64,000 nucleotides of DNA from Treponema sp. (GTDB taxonomy: Bacteria > Spirochaetota > Spirochaetia > Treponematales > Treponemataceae). Shown here piece after piece: positions 52,779-59,934 of the stretch. The position numbers and the translations under genes are program-made. Within the stretch, counting starts at the first letter, position 1. Each line of letters opens with the position of its first letter. The stretch lies in contig SFOB01000008.1 in assembly GCA_004554075.1 (NCBI GenBank), positions 1 through 64,000 of the forward strand, written 5' to 3'. The notes below the pieces were generated by a model that was not told where the DNA came from, ran no database searches, and saw only the letters and a list, made by a program, of their open reading frames with translations.

Positions 52779-54281
52779 ATGGATTTAATGAAATTGCAGA
52801 ACGGAAGCGATGTCCGTGGTGTTGCTATAGAAGGTGTGGAAGGCGAGAACGTAAATCTTACTCCACAGATTGCAAAGCAGATTGGCTGCGCTTATGTCAG
52901 CTGGCTTGCAAAAAAACTTGATGTTGATTCTACTGCCCTTCGTCTTGGTGTTGGACGCGATTCCCGTGTTACCGGTCCTGCTCTTGCAGATGCTTTAATT
53001 GATGGTATGGTTAGTGCCGGCGCAACTGTTGTTGACTGCGGAATGGCAACTACTCCTGCAATGTTCATGTCTATTGTTTTCCCGGAAACAAACTTCAACG
53101 GTTCCGCAATGATTACTGCCAGCCACCTTCCTTTCAACCGCAATGGTATTAAATTCTTTGACAACGATGGTGGTCTTGAGCACGAGGATATTACTGAGAT
53201 TTTGAACCTTGCAGGCTTTTTGAATCCGGCTAAGGTTAATGTTCCAGTTGAAAAAATTGATCTGCTTTCAATTTATGCTGAATATCTTCGCGGAAAAATT
53301 GCTGATGGCCTTGCTTCGCTTGGTAAGGGTGACAAGCCTCTGGAAGGTCTTCATATTGTTGTAGACAGCGGTAACGGTGCTTCTGGATTCTTTGTTGATA
53401 AGATTCTTCAGCCCCTTGGTGCTGATACTACTGGAAGCCAGTTCCTTGAGCCGGATGGAATGTTCCCTAATCATATTCCTAACCCTGAAAATAAGCAGGC
53501 TATGGAAGCAATCCGTTCGGCTGTGCTTGCAAACAAAGCTGACCTTGGTTTGATTTTTGATACTGACGTTGACCGTATGTCTGCAGTTCTCAGCGACGGA
53601 AGCGAAATCAACCGTGACTCTATCATCGCAATGATAGCCGCAATTCTTGCTCCTGAATATCCGGGGTCTACAATTATTACAGACAGTGTTACTTCAGACC
53701 GTCTTACATACTTCCTGCAGGATGTACTTGGTCTTAAGCATCTCTGCTATATGCGCGGTTACAAGAACGTAATCAACAAGCAGAAGGAATTGAATGCTAA
53801 GGGAATCGTAGCTCCTTTGGCTATGGAGACTTCTGGCCACGGTGCTCTTAAAGATAACTACTTCCTTGATGACGGGGCCTTTCTTGCTGTTAAGCTTGTA
53901 ATTGCTCTGGCTCAGGCTAATGCCCAGGGAAAGAAGCTGGACAGTTTGATTGAAAAACTTCCTCCTCTTGTTGAAGAGGGTGAGTACCGCTTTAAGATTA
54001 ATTGCGAAAACTTTAAGGAATATGGTAAGAGTGTTCTTGCTGATTTTAAGCGCCGTGCAATTGAAGCTGATTATGAAATGCCGGAATCTTATGAGGGTGT
54101 TCGTATTTCATTCAAGGGAGAAGATGTTCAGGGCTGGATGCTTTTGAGACTTTCTCTCCATGATCCGGTTATGCCGCTTAATATCGAAGGTGCCCGCAAA
54201 GGCGACCTGGCAAAACTCGTAGAAATTGCCCGCCAGCTCACAGACGGTTTTGACAAATTGGACCGCAGTTGCTTGAAATAG
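52779..54281 (+). CDS. Phosphoglucomutase/phosphomannomutase-family protein
   Basis: The 500-residue enzyme has the alpha-D-phosphohexomutase layout. The phosphoserine loop is TASHLPFNRNGIKFF (usual TASHNP, with Leu replacing Asn). The metal loop is DTDVDRMSAV, the sugar-binding loop includes METSGHGALKDN, and the C-terminal phosphate-binding domain contains YEGVRISF. It interconverts hexose-1- and hexose-6-phosphates; whether glucose, mannose or another sugar is unclear. The start at 52779 has AAGGA eight bases upstream. Its TAG stop (54279-54281) is completed by the first bases of a palindromic repeat. Confidence 0.88.
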   Translation: MDLMKLQNGSDVRGVAIEGVEGENVNLTPQIAKQIGCAYVSWLAKKLDVDSTALRLGVGRDSRVTGPALADALIDGMVSAGATVVDCGMATTPAMFMSIVFPETNFNGSAMITASHLPFNRNGIKFFDNDGGLEHEDITEILNLAGFLNPAKVNVPVEKIDLLSIYAEYLRGKIADGLASLGKGDKPLEGLHIVVDSGNGASGFFVDKILQPLGADTTGSQFLEPDGMFPNHIPNPENKQAMEAIRSAVLANKADLGLIFDTDVDRMSAVLSDGSEINRDSIIAMIAAILAPEYPGSTIITDSVTSDRLTYFLQDVLGLKHLCYMRGYKNVINKQKELNAKGIVAPLAMETSGHGALKDNYFLDDGAFLAVKLVIALAQANAQGKKLDSLIEKLPPLVEEGEYRFKINCENFKEYGKSVLADFKRRAIEADYEMPESYEGVRISFKGEDVQGWMLLRLSLHDPVMPLNIEGARKGDLAKLVEIARQLTDGFDKLDRSCLK

Positions 54282-54340
54282 ATGCTGAAACAAGTTCAGC
54301 ATGACGTGTTTGTTGTCACCCTGAACTTGTTTCAGGGTCT
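54280..54340. repeat. Inverted pair of palindromic repeats supplying two stop codons
   Basis: The minus copy is 54280-54305 (ATGCTGAA arms) and the plus copy is 54315-54340 (ACCCTGAA/TTCAGGGT arms), nine bases apart. The outer AG of each copy completes the TAG stop of a convergent gene: the phosphohexomutase at 54279-54281 and the MetH-reactivation-like gene at 54339-54341. Confidence 0.9.
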
Positions 54341-54956
54341 AATAAATTCCAACAAAGGCCGTAACCGACTTTTCCGGCGCCATAATAAGTGTATCCATCA
54401 GGGTAAGTCCGATTCTGGTACACGGCAGTAGCCGGAAAAAATCCTTCTGAACCTGCAGAGAAACATCGCCGTAGCCAGGACTGTAACGAGGTTTTGTTTT
54501 AAGTCCTGCCGCTTCGGCGATTTTTTTTATTTCTGAGTTAGTTATATCTACCAGTTCTTCTATAAACATTGCGCCGGTTGCCTGCAGTATACTAGCATAA
54601 ACCGGATTCATCGAAGAGTGTCTGCGGATAAGTGCGTCTACCTGTGGCCCGATAGTTGCAGCGAGAAGGGCGACTTTTTTGCAGTCTTTAAGATTGATAC
54701 CGAGGTCGCGCGACTGTAACGTAACATCTGCAAAGCTGATTTCTGTAGTCGCAGGGATTGAAGCCATCGTCAAATCAAACACTTCAAAAACAGCCTGAGC
54801 CTTCATCACCTCCACCATTTCACTGGCAGCCTTTTCTAATAGCTCCGAAACATCCTGATCCGGCGAAACAAATCTGCTGTAACCCAAGTAGCGGGCAGTT
54901 TCTTTCATATCAGGAGAGAAGTTTGATTTATCTGGAAAGAGGAAGGTTGCGCTCAT
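54339..54956 (-). CDS. MetH activation-domain-like protein (free-standing)
   Basis: The 205-residue protein resembles the AdoMet-binding reactivation domain of cobalamin-dependent methionine synthase: KKVALLAATIGPQVDALIRR, FIEELVDITNSEI, and the signature RYSPGYGDVSLQVQKDFF followed by LIMAPEKSVTAFVGIY. In MetH this domain lets AdoMet and flavodoxin rescue oxidised B12. Here it is a separate polypeptide, as in organisms with split MetH. No metH is in the window. Its ATG overlaps the stop of the upstream Phd-like gene (ATGA), so translation is coupled. Confidence 0.8.
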   Translation of the reverse strand: MSATFLFPDKSNFSPDMKETARYLGYSRFVSPDQDVSELLEKAASEMVEVMKAQAVFEVFDLTMASIPATTEISFADVTLQSRDLGINLKDCKKVALLAATIGPQVDALIRRHSSMNPVYASILQATGAMFIEELVDITNSEIKKIAEAAGLKTKPRYSPGYGDVSLQVQKDFFRLLPCTRIGLTLMDTLIMAPEKSVTAFVGIY

Positions 54957-55207
54957 ATTTGTAAATCGTTTATATCATCAAAAAGCCATTCAGGAGTGGG
55001 TTCGAAAGTTTCATCTTCCCAATAAGGCCCAAGGTGATTATAAACTCCAAGAGGACGTCGCCTATTTTTCTTTTCAGTAACTGGAGAAAGACATGCAACG
55101 GGTATTTGTGATGAACCACATAAAAGATGAACTTCATCACCTTTCATGACTTGTCGCATAATTGAGTAAAAATGAAACTCAAAATCATCAACGGTTATTT
55201 GTTTCAT
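54953..55207 (-). CDS. Phd/YefM-like small protein
   Basis: The 84-residue protein starts KQITVDDFEFHFYSIMRQV then MKGDEVHLLCGSSQIPVACLSP, which follows the pattern of Phd/YefM antitoxins (a beta-alpha-beta DNA-binding fold). An acidic, aromatic tail (PYWEDETFEPTPEWLFDDI) could bind a toxin. No toxin gene adjoins it. Instead its stop overlaps the start of the MetH-reactivation-like gene by four bases. A promoter with six-base -10 to ATG spacing precedes it. The antitoxin label is tentative. Confidence 0.55.
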   Translation of the reverse strand: MKQITVDDFEFHFYSIMRQVMKGDEVHLLCGSSQIPVACLSPVTEKKNRRRPLGVYNHLGPYWEDETFEPTPEWLFDDINDLQI

Positions 55208-55213
55208 AGCTAT

Positions 55214-55242
55214 AGAATAAGAGGATTTTTCTAAGTATTCAA
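55214..55242 (-). promoter_or_regulatory. Predicted leaderless promoter of the Phd-like gene
   Basis: On the minus strand: TTGAAT (55237-55242), 17-base spacer, TATTCT (55214-55219), six bases, ATG at 55207. There is no SD. Confidence 0.65.
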
Positions 55243-55389
55243 GCAGGTTTTTGTTGACTTCAGAAGTGTATTTTATTATTTTATAGTTGTAAAGGTTGCA
55301 GTTACTTACTATTAGCCCAATTTATTGTGAATTAATTTTTTATTTGGTGCTGCACGGTATTTTACCATACGTCTTCTGAAAATTGGCAG

Positions 55390-55418
55390 TTGGACTAAGG
55401 CACAGTCGTGTCTTTATA
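55390..55418 (+). promoter_or_regulatory. Promoter of the 164-residue hypothetical gene
   Basis: TTGGAC (55390-55395), 17-base spacer and TTTATA (55413-55418) lie upstream of an AGGA (55429-55432) and the ATG at 55439. The rest of 55243-55389 is AT-rich with no recognised element. Confidence 0.5.
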
Positions 55419-55438
55419 TCAACTTTTCAGGACCATGT

Positions 55439-55933
55439 ATGGATACATTAGAAATCGAAAAAAAAGAAGCCCGCCTTAATATCGAAAATTGGATAAAAGA
55501 AGCTGAAGAAAAAGCTGATGAATTATGGAATAAAGATCAAGAACAAGTCAGGTTATTTTTCAAAGGAAATGATGAAAGAAAATCAATAGGCATAATATCT
55601 TCTAGGGATATGGTTGTCTTTGACGGTATAGAAGATTATCATTTATATGCTGATAAATCATATCTGATTGATCATTATTTAAATAGACATTACAACAAAC
55701 GTTTATTCGAAAATATTCAAAACATTTTAGATAATCGTACTGATATTTATTTTGACTCTAATCAAAAATCAATTGGATTTATTAAAAAGAATGATAAACT
55801 TGTAGATTGCCTGTTTGTAAGAGTAATAGAAAATAAGCTGGTTTTATTTGCATCGACATATAAGCAGCCAGTAATAAGAATACAGAACAAAAGATATAAA
55901 AAAATAACTCCTGCAAAAAAGCAGGAGCAATAA
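55439..55933 (+). CDS. Hypothetical protein, 164 residues
   Basis: I do not recognise this protein. It starts with a charged helix (IEKKEARLNIENWIKEAEEKADELW) and continues as a predicted alpha/beta domain (VRLFFKGNDERKSIGIISSRDMVVFDGIEDYHLYAD, VDCLFVRVIENKLVLFASTYK) with a very basic C-terminus (RIQNKRYKKITPAKK). There is no signal peptide or membrane segment. An SD (AGGA) six bases from the ATG and its own promoter support the gene. It is AT-richer than its neighbours and lies next to a broken XRE gene, suggesting an accessory insert. Its 3' end contains the minus-strand terminator at 55908-55927. Confidence 0.65.
   Translation: MDTLEIEKKEARLNIENWIKEAEEKADELWNKDQEQVRLFFKGNDERKSIGIISSRDMVVFDGIEDYHLYADKSYLIDHYLNRHYNKRLFENIQNILDNRTDIYFDSNQKSIGFIKKNDKLVDCLFVRVIENKLVLFASTYKQPVIRIQNKRYKKITPAKKQEQ
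55908..55927 (-). terminator. Intrinsic terminator for the broken XRE gene
   Basis: CTCCTGC / GCAGGAG forms a seven-bp stem with a six-base loop, followed on the minus strand by a T-rich run (TTATTTTTTTATAT). It overlaps the 3' end of the convergent hypothetical gene. Confidence 0.6.
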
Positions 55934-55934
55934 A

Positions 55935-56012
55935 TGTCGTTAGAGGGCAGCACTCCTCTGTCGCAGAATCCGAAAGGAAACACCGCAGTGGCTATCTCTG
56001 ACGTAAACGACA
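55935..56012. ncRNA. Candidate structured RNA between convergent genes
   Basis: Nested complementary segments can be drawn: TGTCGTT with AACGACA (ends), then AGAG with CTCT, then GC…CACT with AGTGGC, and TCC-GAAA-GGA as an apical GNRA-type hairpin. It lies directly after the stop of the 164-residue gene. No known RNA class was recognised and no promoter is seen, so this is only a structural candidate. Confidence 0.25.
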
Positions 56013-56062
56013 GTTCTAATATACTACAATATGTCAAAATGTCAATAAAAGGAATGATAAAG

Positions 56063-56329
56063 TTAGGAATTATTATTTCCATCCTTTTTAATCTTGTCGA
56101 GCATTTTATTAACGCTGTTACGAATTTCCTCAACTATATCCGCTGTTATTTGGCAGTGGATTTTTTCATTTTCTGGAGTATCTTCAATTTTGATAGGAGT
56201 TTTATCTTGGGGAATGAATAGCTGAAAGACTTCTACGTTCAATGCGTCTGCAATTTTGACAAGAGTATCTGTGCGAGGAAAACGTCTTTTTCCCTCGATA
56301 TCATTTATATTTTGTGAAGAGACACCTAG
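56063..56329 (-). pseudogene. XRE-family regulator missing its N-terminus
   Basis: The minus-strand frame reads LGVSSQNINDIEGKRRFP, then TDTLVKIADALNVEVFQLF, then an acidic/basic tail ending in KKDGNNNS and a stop at 56063-56065. This is the second half of a Cro/CI helix-turn-helix with its C-terminal tail. The first helices and the start codon are absent: upstream, an in-frame TAA (56336-56338) lies inside the palindromic repeat that begins at about 56329. The repeat has replaced the 5' end of the gene. It converges on the 164-residue hypothetical gene. Confidence 0.75.
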
Positions 56330-56450
56330 CGGGTTTTAGGGCAGAGCCCTAGGAGAAGGGGTAGCGTAAGACCGCGCAGCGGGCTGGAGCGGCGGCTCAG
56401 GCAAAGCCTTCGCCGAGACTCGCTAAAAACAGTCCACTGGACTGTTTTTG
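56329..56450 (+). repeat. GGTTTTAGG-type repeat with terminal hairpin upstream of pyrE
   Basis: The start (GGGTTTTAGGGCAGAGCCC, then TAGGAGAAGGGGTAGCG) matches the repeat inside mnmE. The right part ends in a near-perfect palindrome, AAAAACAGTCCA (56425-56436) and TGGACTGTTTTT (56438-56449). The element lies at the break point of the XRE pseudogene. Confidence 0.8.
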
Positions 56451-56474
56451 CCTGTGAAACAGGCCGTTCCCTAA

Positions 56475-56500
56475 GGGGTCGATTTCCCCCTCTTTTTTTT
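56475..56500 (+). terminator. Terminator-like hairpin upstream of pyrE
   Basis: GGGG (56475-56478) can pair with CCCC (56486-56489), followed by a run of eight T residues (56493-56500). It would insulate pyrE from upstream transcription. Its T-run directly abuts the pyrE -10. Confidence 0.5.
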
Positions 56501-56501
56501 A

Positions 56502-56507
56502 TATAAT
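56502..56507 (+). promoter_or_regulatory. -10 element of pyrE
   Basis: TATAAT lies seven bases before the pyrE ATG at 56515, so the mRNA is probably leaderless. No good -35 is visible, because the T-run and hairpin occupy that region. Confidence 0.5.
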
Positions 56508-56514
56508 CAAAACC

Positions 56515-57204
56515 ATGGAAAATTACAAGAAAGAATTTATTGATTTTATGGTGCGCTGCGAGGTGCTTAAGTTCGGGTCTTTTACGCTTAAGAGTGGAAG
56601 ACAGTCGCCTTTCTTTATGAATGCGGGTGGATATGTGACTGGCGGGCAGCTTGCACAGCTTGGAAAATATTATGCTCAGGCAATTCACGATAACTTTGGT
56701 GATGACGTGGATGTTTTCTTTGGTCCGGCTTACAAGGGTATTCCTCTTGCGGTTGTGACTGCCGTTGCCTACAGCGAGCTTTATGGAAAGGAAATTAAAT
56801 ATTGCTGCGACCGCAAGGAAGAAAAAGACCACGGTGCAGATAAAGGCGCAATTCTTGGTTATAAGATTAAGGACGGTGACCGCGTTGTGATTATTGAAGA
56901 TGTAACAACCAGCGGAAAATCTATAGAAGAGGTTTATCCGAAAATCAAGGCTTTGGAGACTACTCCGGGCGCAATCAAGATTGTTGGTGAGATTGTAAGC
57001 CTTAACCGCGAAGAGCGTGCTCCGGACAGCGACAAGGCTGCCCTTGACGTGATTACAGAAAAGTATGGTTTTCCTGCAAAGGCTATTGTTTCTATGAGCG
57101 AGGTTGTGGAAGCCCTTTATACAGACGGTGACAAGTCGGTTATTACTGATGAAATCAAAACTCAACTGGATGCTTACTACGAGCAGTGGGGCTGCAAGAA
57201 ATAA
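56515..57204 (+). CDS. pyrE: Orotate phosphoribosyltransferase
   Basis: PyrE joins orotate to PRPP to give OMP in pyrimidine synthesis. The 229-residue protein shows the expected start (FTLKSGRQSPFFMNAG), the flexible catalytic loop (KYCCDRKEEKDHGADKG, with the lysines and His that stabilise the transition state) and the PRPP motif VVIIEDVTTSGKS. Length is typical. No SD is present; TATAAT lies seven bases before the ATG. The stop codon overlaps the start of the ABC-type binding protein gene (TAATG), so a biosynthetic gene and a transporter gene are translationally linked. Confidence 0.93.
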   Translation: MENYKKEFIDFMVRCEVLKFGSFTLKSGRQSPFFMNAGGYVTGGQLAQLGKYYAQAIHDNFGDDVDVFFGPAYKGIPLAVVTAVAYSELYGKEIKYCCDRKEEKDHGADKGAILGYKIKDGDRVVIIEDVTTSGKSIEEVYPKIKALETTPGAIKIVGEIVSLNREERAPDSDKAALDVITEKYGFPAKAIVSMSEVVEALYTDGDKSVITDEIKTQLDAYYEQWGCKK

Positions 57205-58046
57205 TGAATAAGAAATATTTATCGGTTTTCTTTGTCTTTCTTCTTCTGGCTTCTGCCATCTATGCACGTAAGCCAAAAGCCGCAGAGTCCGCATATCCAA
57301 AATCAATTGTTGCCCTGTCACCAAGTGCGGCCGAGATTCTTTTTACAATTGGTGCGGGTGACCAGGTTTCTGCTGTAAGCGAGTTTACTGATTATCCGCC
57401 TGAGGCTGCTGCAAAGCCGGTAGTAGGTGGATTTGATGGAAAGACTTTGAGCATTGAAACTATCATGTCTTTTAAGCCGGACCTCGTTTACATCACAGAA
57501 GGTATGCACAACTTTTTGATTGCGACACTCGAAAGCAACGGAATTGCCTACTATGTTTCTAAAGGCGACTCAATTGCTTCTGTGAAGACTGAGATTCTTG
57601 AGGTTGGAAAGATTACCGGCCATGAGAAAGAGGCTGCAAAAGTTGTAGACGGTATGGAGAAAAAACTGAAGAAGGCGGCTCCGGCTCATAAGGGGGCGGC
57701 CGTAAAGGTTTATTGGGAAGTCTGGAATGCTCCTTATATGTCTGCCGGGGCTGCATCTTTTATTAATGATGTAATTAAGGCTGCGGGTGGCGAAAATATT
57801 TTTGCTGATTTACCTGATGCTTATCCTATGGTTAGTGAAGAGTCGATAATTTCCCGTCAGCCTGCAGTTATTCTGATTCCGGCCAGCACAGGTCAGGCTG
57901 CTTCTTCGGTTGGACTTCGTAATGGCTGGGCTGAGATTCCGGCAGTGAAGGGCAGCAAGGTTTTTGTAGTTGATGATAATGTTTACACAAGACCTGGCCC
58001 TCGCGTTGCGGATGTAGTTCTGGATCTTGCCGGGCTATTGCAGTAA
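57204..58046 (+). CDS. Periplasmic binding protein of a BtuF/FhuD-type ABC transporter
   Basis: The 280-residue protein starts at the ATG overlapping the pyrE stop (an ATG-like start 18 bases upstream would lie inside pyrE). A signal peptide (YLSVFFVFLLLASAIYA) is followed by the family III binding fold: SIVALSPSAAEILFTIGAGDQV, DLVYITEG and KVFVVDDNVYTRPGPRVADVV. Such proteins deliver cobalamin, haem or siderophores to an FecCD-type permease, which is encoded next. The ligand cannot be told from sequence. The palindromic element at 58049-58103 separates it from the permease gene. Confidence 0.85.
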   Translation: MNKKYLSVFFVFLLLASAIYARKPKAAESAYPKSIVALSPSAAEILFTIGAGDQVSAVSEFTDYPPEAAAKPVVGGFDGKTLSIETIMSFKPDLVYITEGMHNFLIATLESNGIAYYVSKGDSIASVKTEILEVGKITGHEKEAAKVVDGMEKKLKKAAPAHKGAAVKVYWEVWNAPYMSAGAASFINDVIKAAGGENIFADLPDAYPMVSEESIISRQPAVILIPASTGQAASSVGLRNGWAEIPAVKGSKVFVVDDNVYTRPGPRVADVVLDLAGLLQ

Positions 58047-58048
58047 CT

Positions 58049-58103
58049 GTCATCCTTGACCGAGTTTGCTTCGCAAACGTCGCAGGGCTTGACCCGGGGA
58101 TCT
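58049..58103 (+). repeat. Palindromic repeat, TTGACC variant, inside the transporter operon
   Basis: The element starts GTCATCCTTGACC and ends GGCTTGACCCGGGGATCT, with an inner hairpin GTTTGC-TTC-GCAAAC. It has the same GTCAT…ATCT edges as the main family and fills the gap between the binding-protein and permease genes. Confidence 0.75.
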
Positions 58104-58108
58104 AGAAT

Positions 58109-59113
58109 ATGATGAAACGTGATATTTTCTGGAAAATCTTTTCTCCCATTCTCCTGATTATTTCTGTGATTCTCGCCCTCCTGCTTGGCGCAGAAAAGGT
58201 GAGTCTTGCGGCAGTATTCGGGCAGGGAGATAAATTCGAAAATATCATTTTATGGCAGCTGCGCCTCCCGCGCGTGCTGCTTGTTTTTATTACAGGCCTT
58301 TTGCTTGGCGGCAGTGGCGCGGTTTTTCAATTGTTTTTCCGTAACCCTCTGGCAGAGCCTGGCATTATGGGAATATCTTCCGGGGCTACGCTTGGCGCTG
58401 TAATTGCAAGTATTGTGCCTGGTGTAATGGCGATGACTGGCCGCAGTGGAGTAGGGGCGCTGATTTCTCCAGTGAACCTTTGTGCTTTTGCGGGGGCTCT
58501 GGGGGCTGGCGTTCTGGTTACCTCTCTGGCCTTTAGCCGCAGTGGAAAGTCTTCTTCTGTTATGCTGCTGCTTTGCGGTACGGCCCTGGGAACTCTTTAT
58601 TCTTCGCTCAGTTCCATGCTCCTTCTTACCTGTAACAAGGAACTCCATTCTATTTATACCTGGATTCTTGGAAGTTTTAACGGTCGTGGCTGGAATGAAC
58701 TGGTTTTTATTGCGTTGCCAGCATTAGTCTCTATTGTGCTTATGTTCTGCATTATGGGGCCGCTTGATCTTCTTACCGGCGGAGAAAAATCAGCTGCTGC
58801 TCTGGGTGTAGAAGTTGACCGTCTTCGTGTGCTTGTGCTTTTGTGCGGTTCACTTGCTGTGAGTTGTGCCGTATGTGCCGGCGGAACAATCGGATTCGTT
58901 GGATTGATTGCACCACACATTGTAAGAAAATTCCTGGGGCCTAAAGCGCGCACTTTGGTTCCATTCAGTATGATTTTTGGAGCGGCTCTGCTGCTGATTT
59001 CTGATACCTTTGCACGCGTGGTAATTGCACCGGGAGAACTTCCTGCTGGAATTATCACATCGATTTTAGGCGTGCCATTCTTCCTGGCACTTTGTCTTGG
59101 GAGGCGGAAATGA
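58109..59113 (+). CDS. FecCD/BtuC-family ABC permease
   Basis: The 334-residue protein has about ten hydrophobic helices and the family signatures LRLPRVLLVFITGLLLGGSG, FFRNPLAEPGIMGISSGA and GTIGFVGLIAPHIVRKF. FecCD permeases move iron complexes, haem or vitamin B12 across the inner membrane. The first of two adjacent ATG codons is at 58109. The stop overlaps the ATPase start by four bases (ATGA), so the two are translationally coupled. Confidence 0.9.
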   Translation: MMKRDIFWKIFSPILLIISVILALLLGAEKVSLAAVFGQGDKFENIILWQLRLPRVLLVFITGLLLGGSGAVFQLFFRNPLAEPGIMGISSGATLGAVIASIVPGVMAMTGRSGVGALISPVNLCAFAGALGAGVLVTSLAFSRSGKSSSVMLLLCGTALGTLYSSLSSMLLLTCNKELHSIYTWILGSFNGRGWNELVFIALPALVSIVLMFCIMGPLDLLTGGEKSAAALGVEVDRLRVLVLLCGSLAVSCAVCAGGTIGFVGLIAPHIVRKFLGPKARTLVPFSMIFGAALLLISDTFARVVIAPGELPAGIITSILGVPFFLALCLGRRK

Positions 59114-59934
59114 GTGATTTGAAAATAGATAACCTTTCTGCTTCTTACGGTGATAAAATAGTTTTATCTGATGTCAGCTTCAGCTTGCAGCAGGGCGAGT
59201 TTATCTGCTTTTGCGGACCAAACGGCGCGGGTAAATCAACTTTGCTTTCTGTAATGGCAGGTGTTCCGGATGCTGCTCTTAAAGTTTCAGGTGGTGGTGA
59301 CCAGATGGCTGCCTTTTCAAAGCTGCCCCGCCGCGAAGCTGCCCGCCTTATCGCTTATCTTCAGCAGAATGAATATTCCGAGTGGGACTTTATTGTCCGC
59401 GATTATGTTCTGCAGGGACGTTATGCTTATACAAAGCGTACTTTTTTTGGTGCCGGCCCTGCGAACTATACTAGGGCAGACTACGAAGTAGTGGATGGAG
59501 TTCTTGGCGAACTCGGTCTTTCTGATTTTTCACAGCGCCACATTCATTCTCTTTCCGGTGGTGAGTTCCAGAAAATCCGCCTGGCAAGAGCACTCGCACA
59601 AACCCCAGGCTTCCTCCTCCTCGATGAGCCGGCTGCAAACCTGGATTATGTTTTCGAACCGCACTTAATGCAGCTGCTCTGCGACACCGCCCATGCAAAA
59701 AACATCGGCATCCTTGCCGCCGTCCACGACATCAACTTAGCAGCCCGTTTTGCCGATAAAATCCTCCTGCTGCCGCCGGCCGCAACCTCTGCCAATGCTG
59801 CAAGCTCTGATATGCCAAAAAAATCCGTGCTTTTCGGCATTCCCTCTGATATAATGAATACAGATAACTTAAAGTATACATTTGGAGTTGATTTCGAATG
59901 CAAAGAGATAAAGTCCTTTCAATCATTACAATAG
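59110..59934 (+). CDS. BtuD/FepC-family ABC ATPase
   Basis: Starting at the ATG of the ATGA overlap (59110), the protein has 274 residues with Walker A GPNGAGKST, the Q-loop QQNEYSEWDF, signature LSGGE, Walker B LLLDEP and switch His AVHDINLA. It powers the permease encoded just upstream. An ATG 18 bases further upstream (59092) is possible but lies inside the permease gene. The 3' end overlaps the next gene by 37 bases. Confidence 0.9.
   Translation: MSDLKIDNLSASYGDKIVLSDVSFSLQQGEFICFCGPNGAGKSTLLSVMAGVPDAALKVSGGGDQMAAFSKLPRREAARLIAYLQQNEYSEWDFIVRDYVLQGRYAYTKRTFFGAGPANYTRADYEVVDGVLGELGLSDFSQRHIHSLSGGEFQKIRLARALAQTPGFLLLDEPAANLDYVFEPHLMQLLCDTAHAKNIGILAAVHDINLAARFADKILLLPPAATSANAASSDMPKKSVLFGIPSDIMNTDNLKYTFGVDFECKEIKSFQSLQ

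Noticed and set aside
55314..55398. Inverted TTAGCCCAA / TTGGACTAA pair resembling an integron attC site (GTTGGAC fits GTTRRRY).
   Set aside because: The 5' box is GCCCAAT rather than RYYYAAC, the inner arms do not pair well, and TTGGAC is better explained as the -35 of the next gene.
55934..56221. Plus-strand 95-residue frame with a hydrophobic segment.
   Set aside because: It is antisense to the XRE pseudogene, whose frame has clear helix-turn-helix similarity. The plus frame has no family match or SD.
56326..57324. Long minus-strand frame antisense to pyrE.
   Set aside because: It lies opposite a clear pyrE, shows no recognisable motif and reflects codon bias of the real gene.
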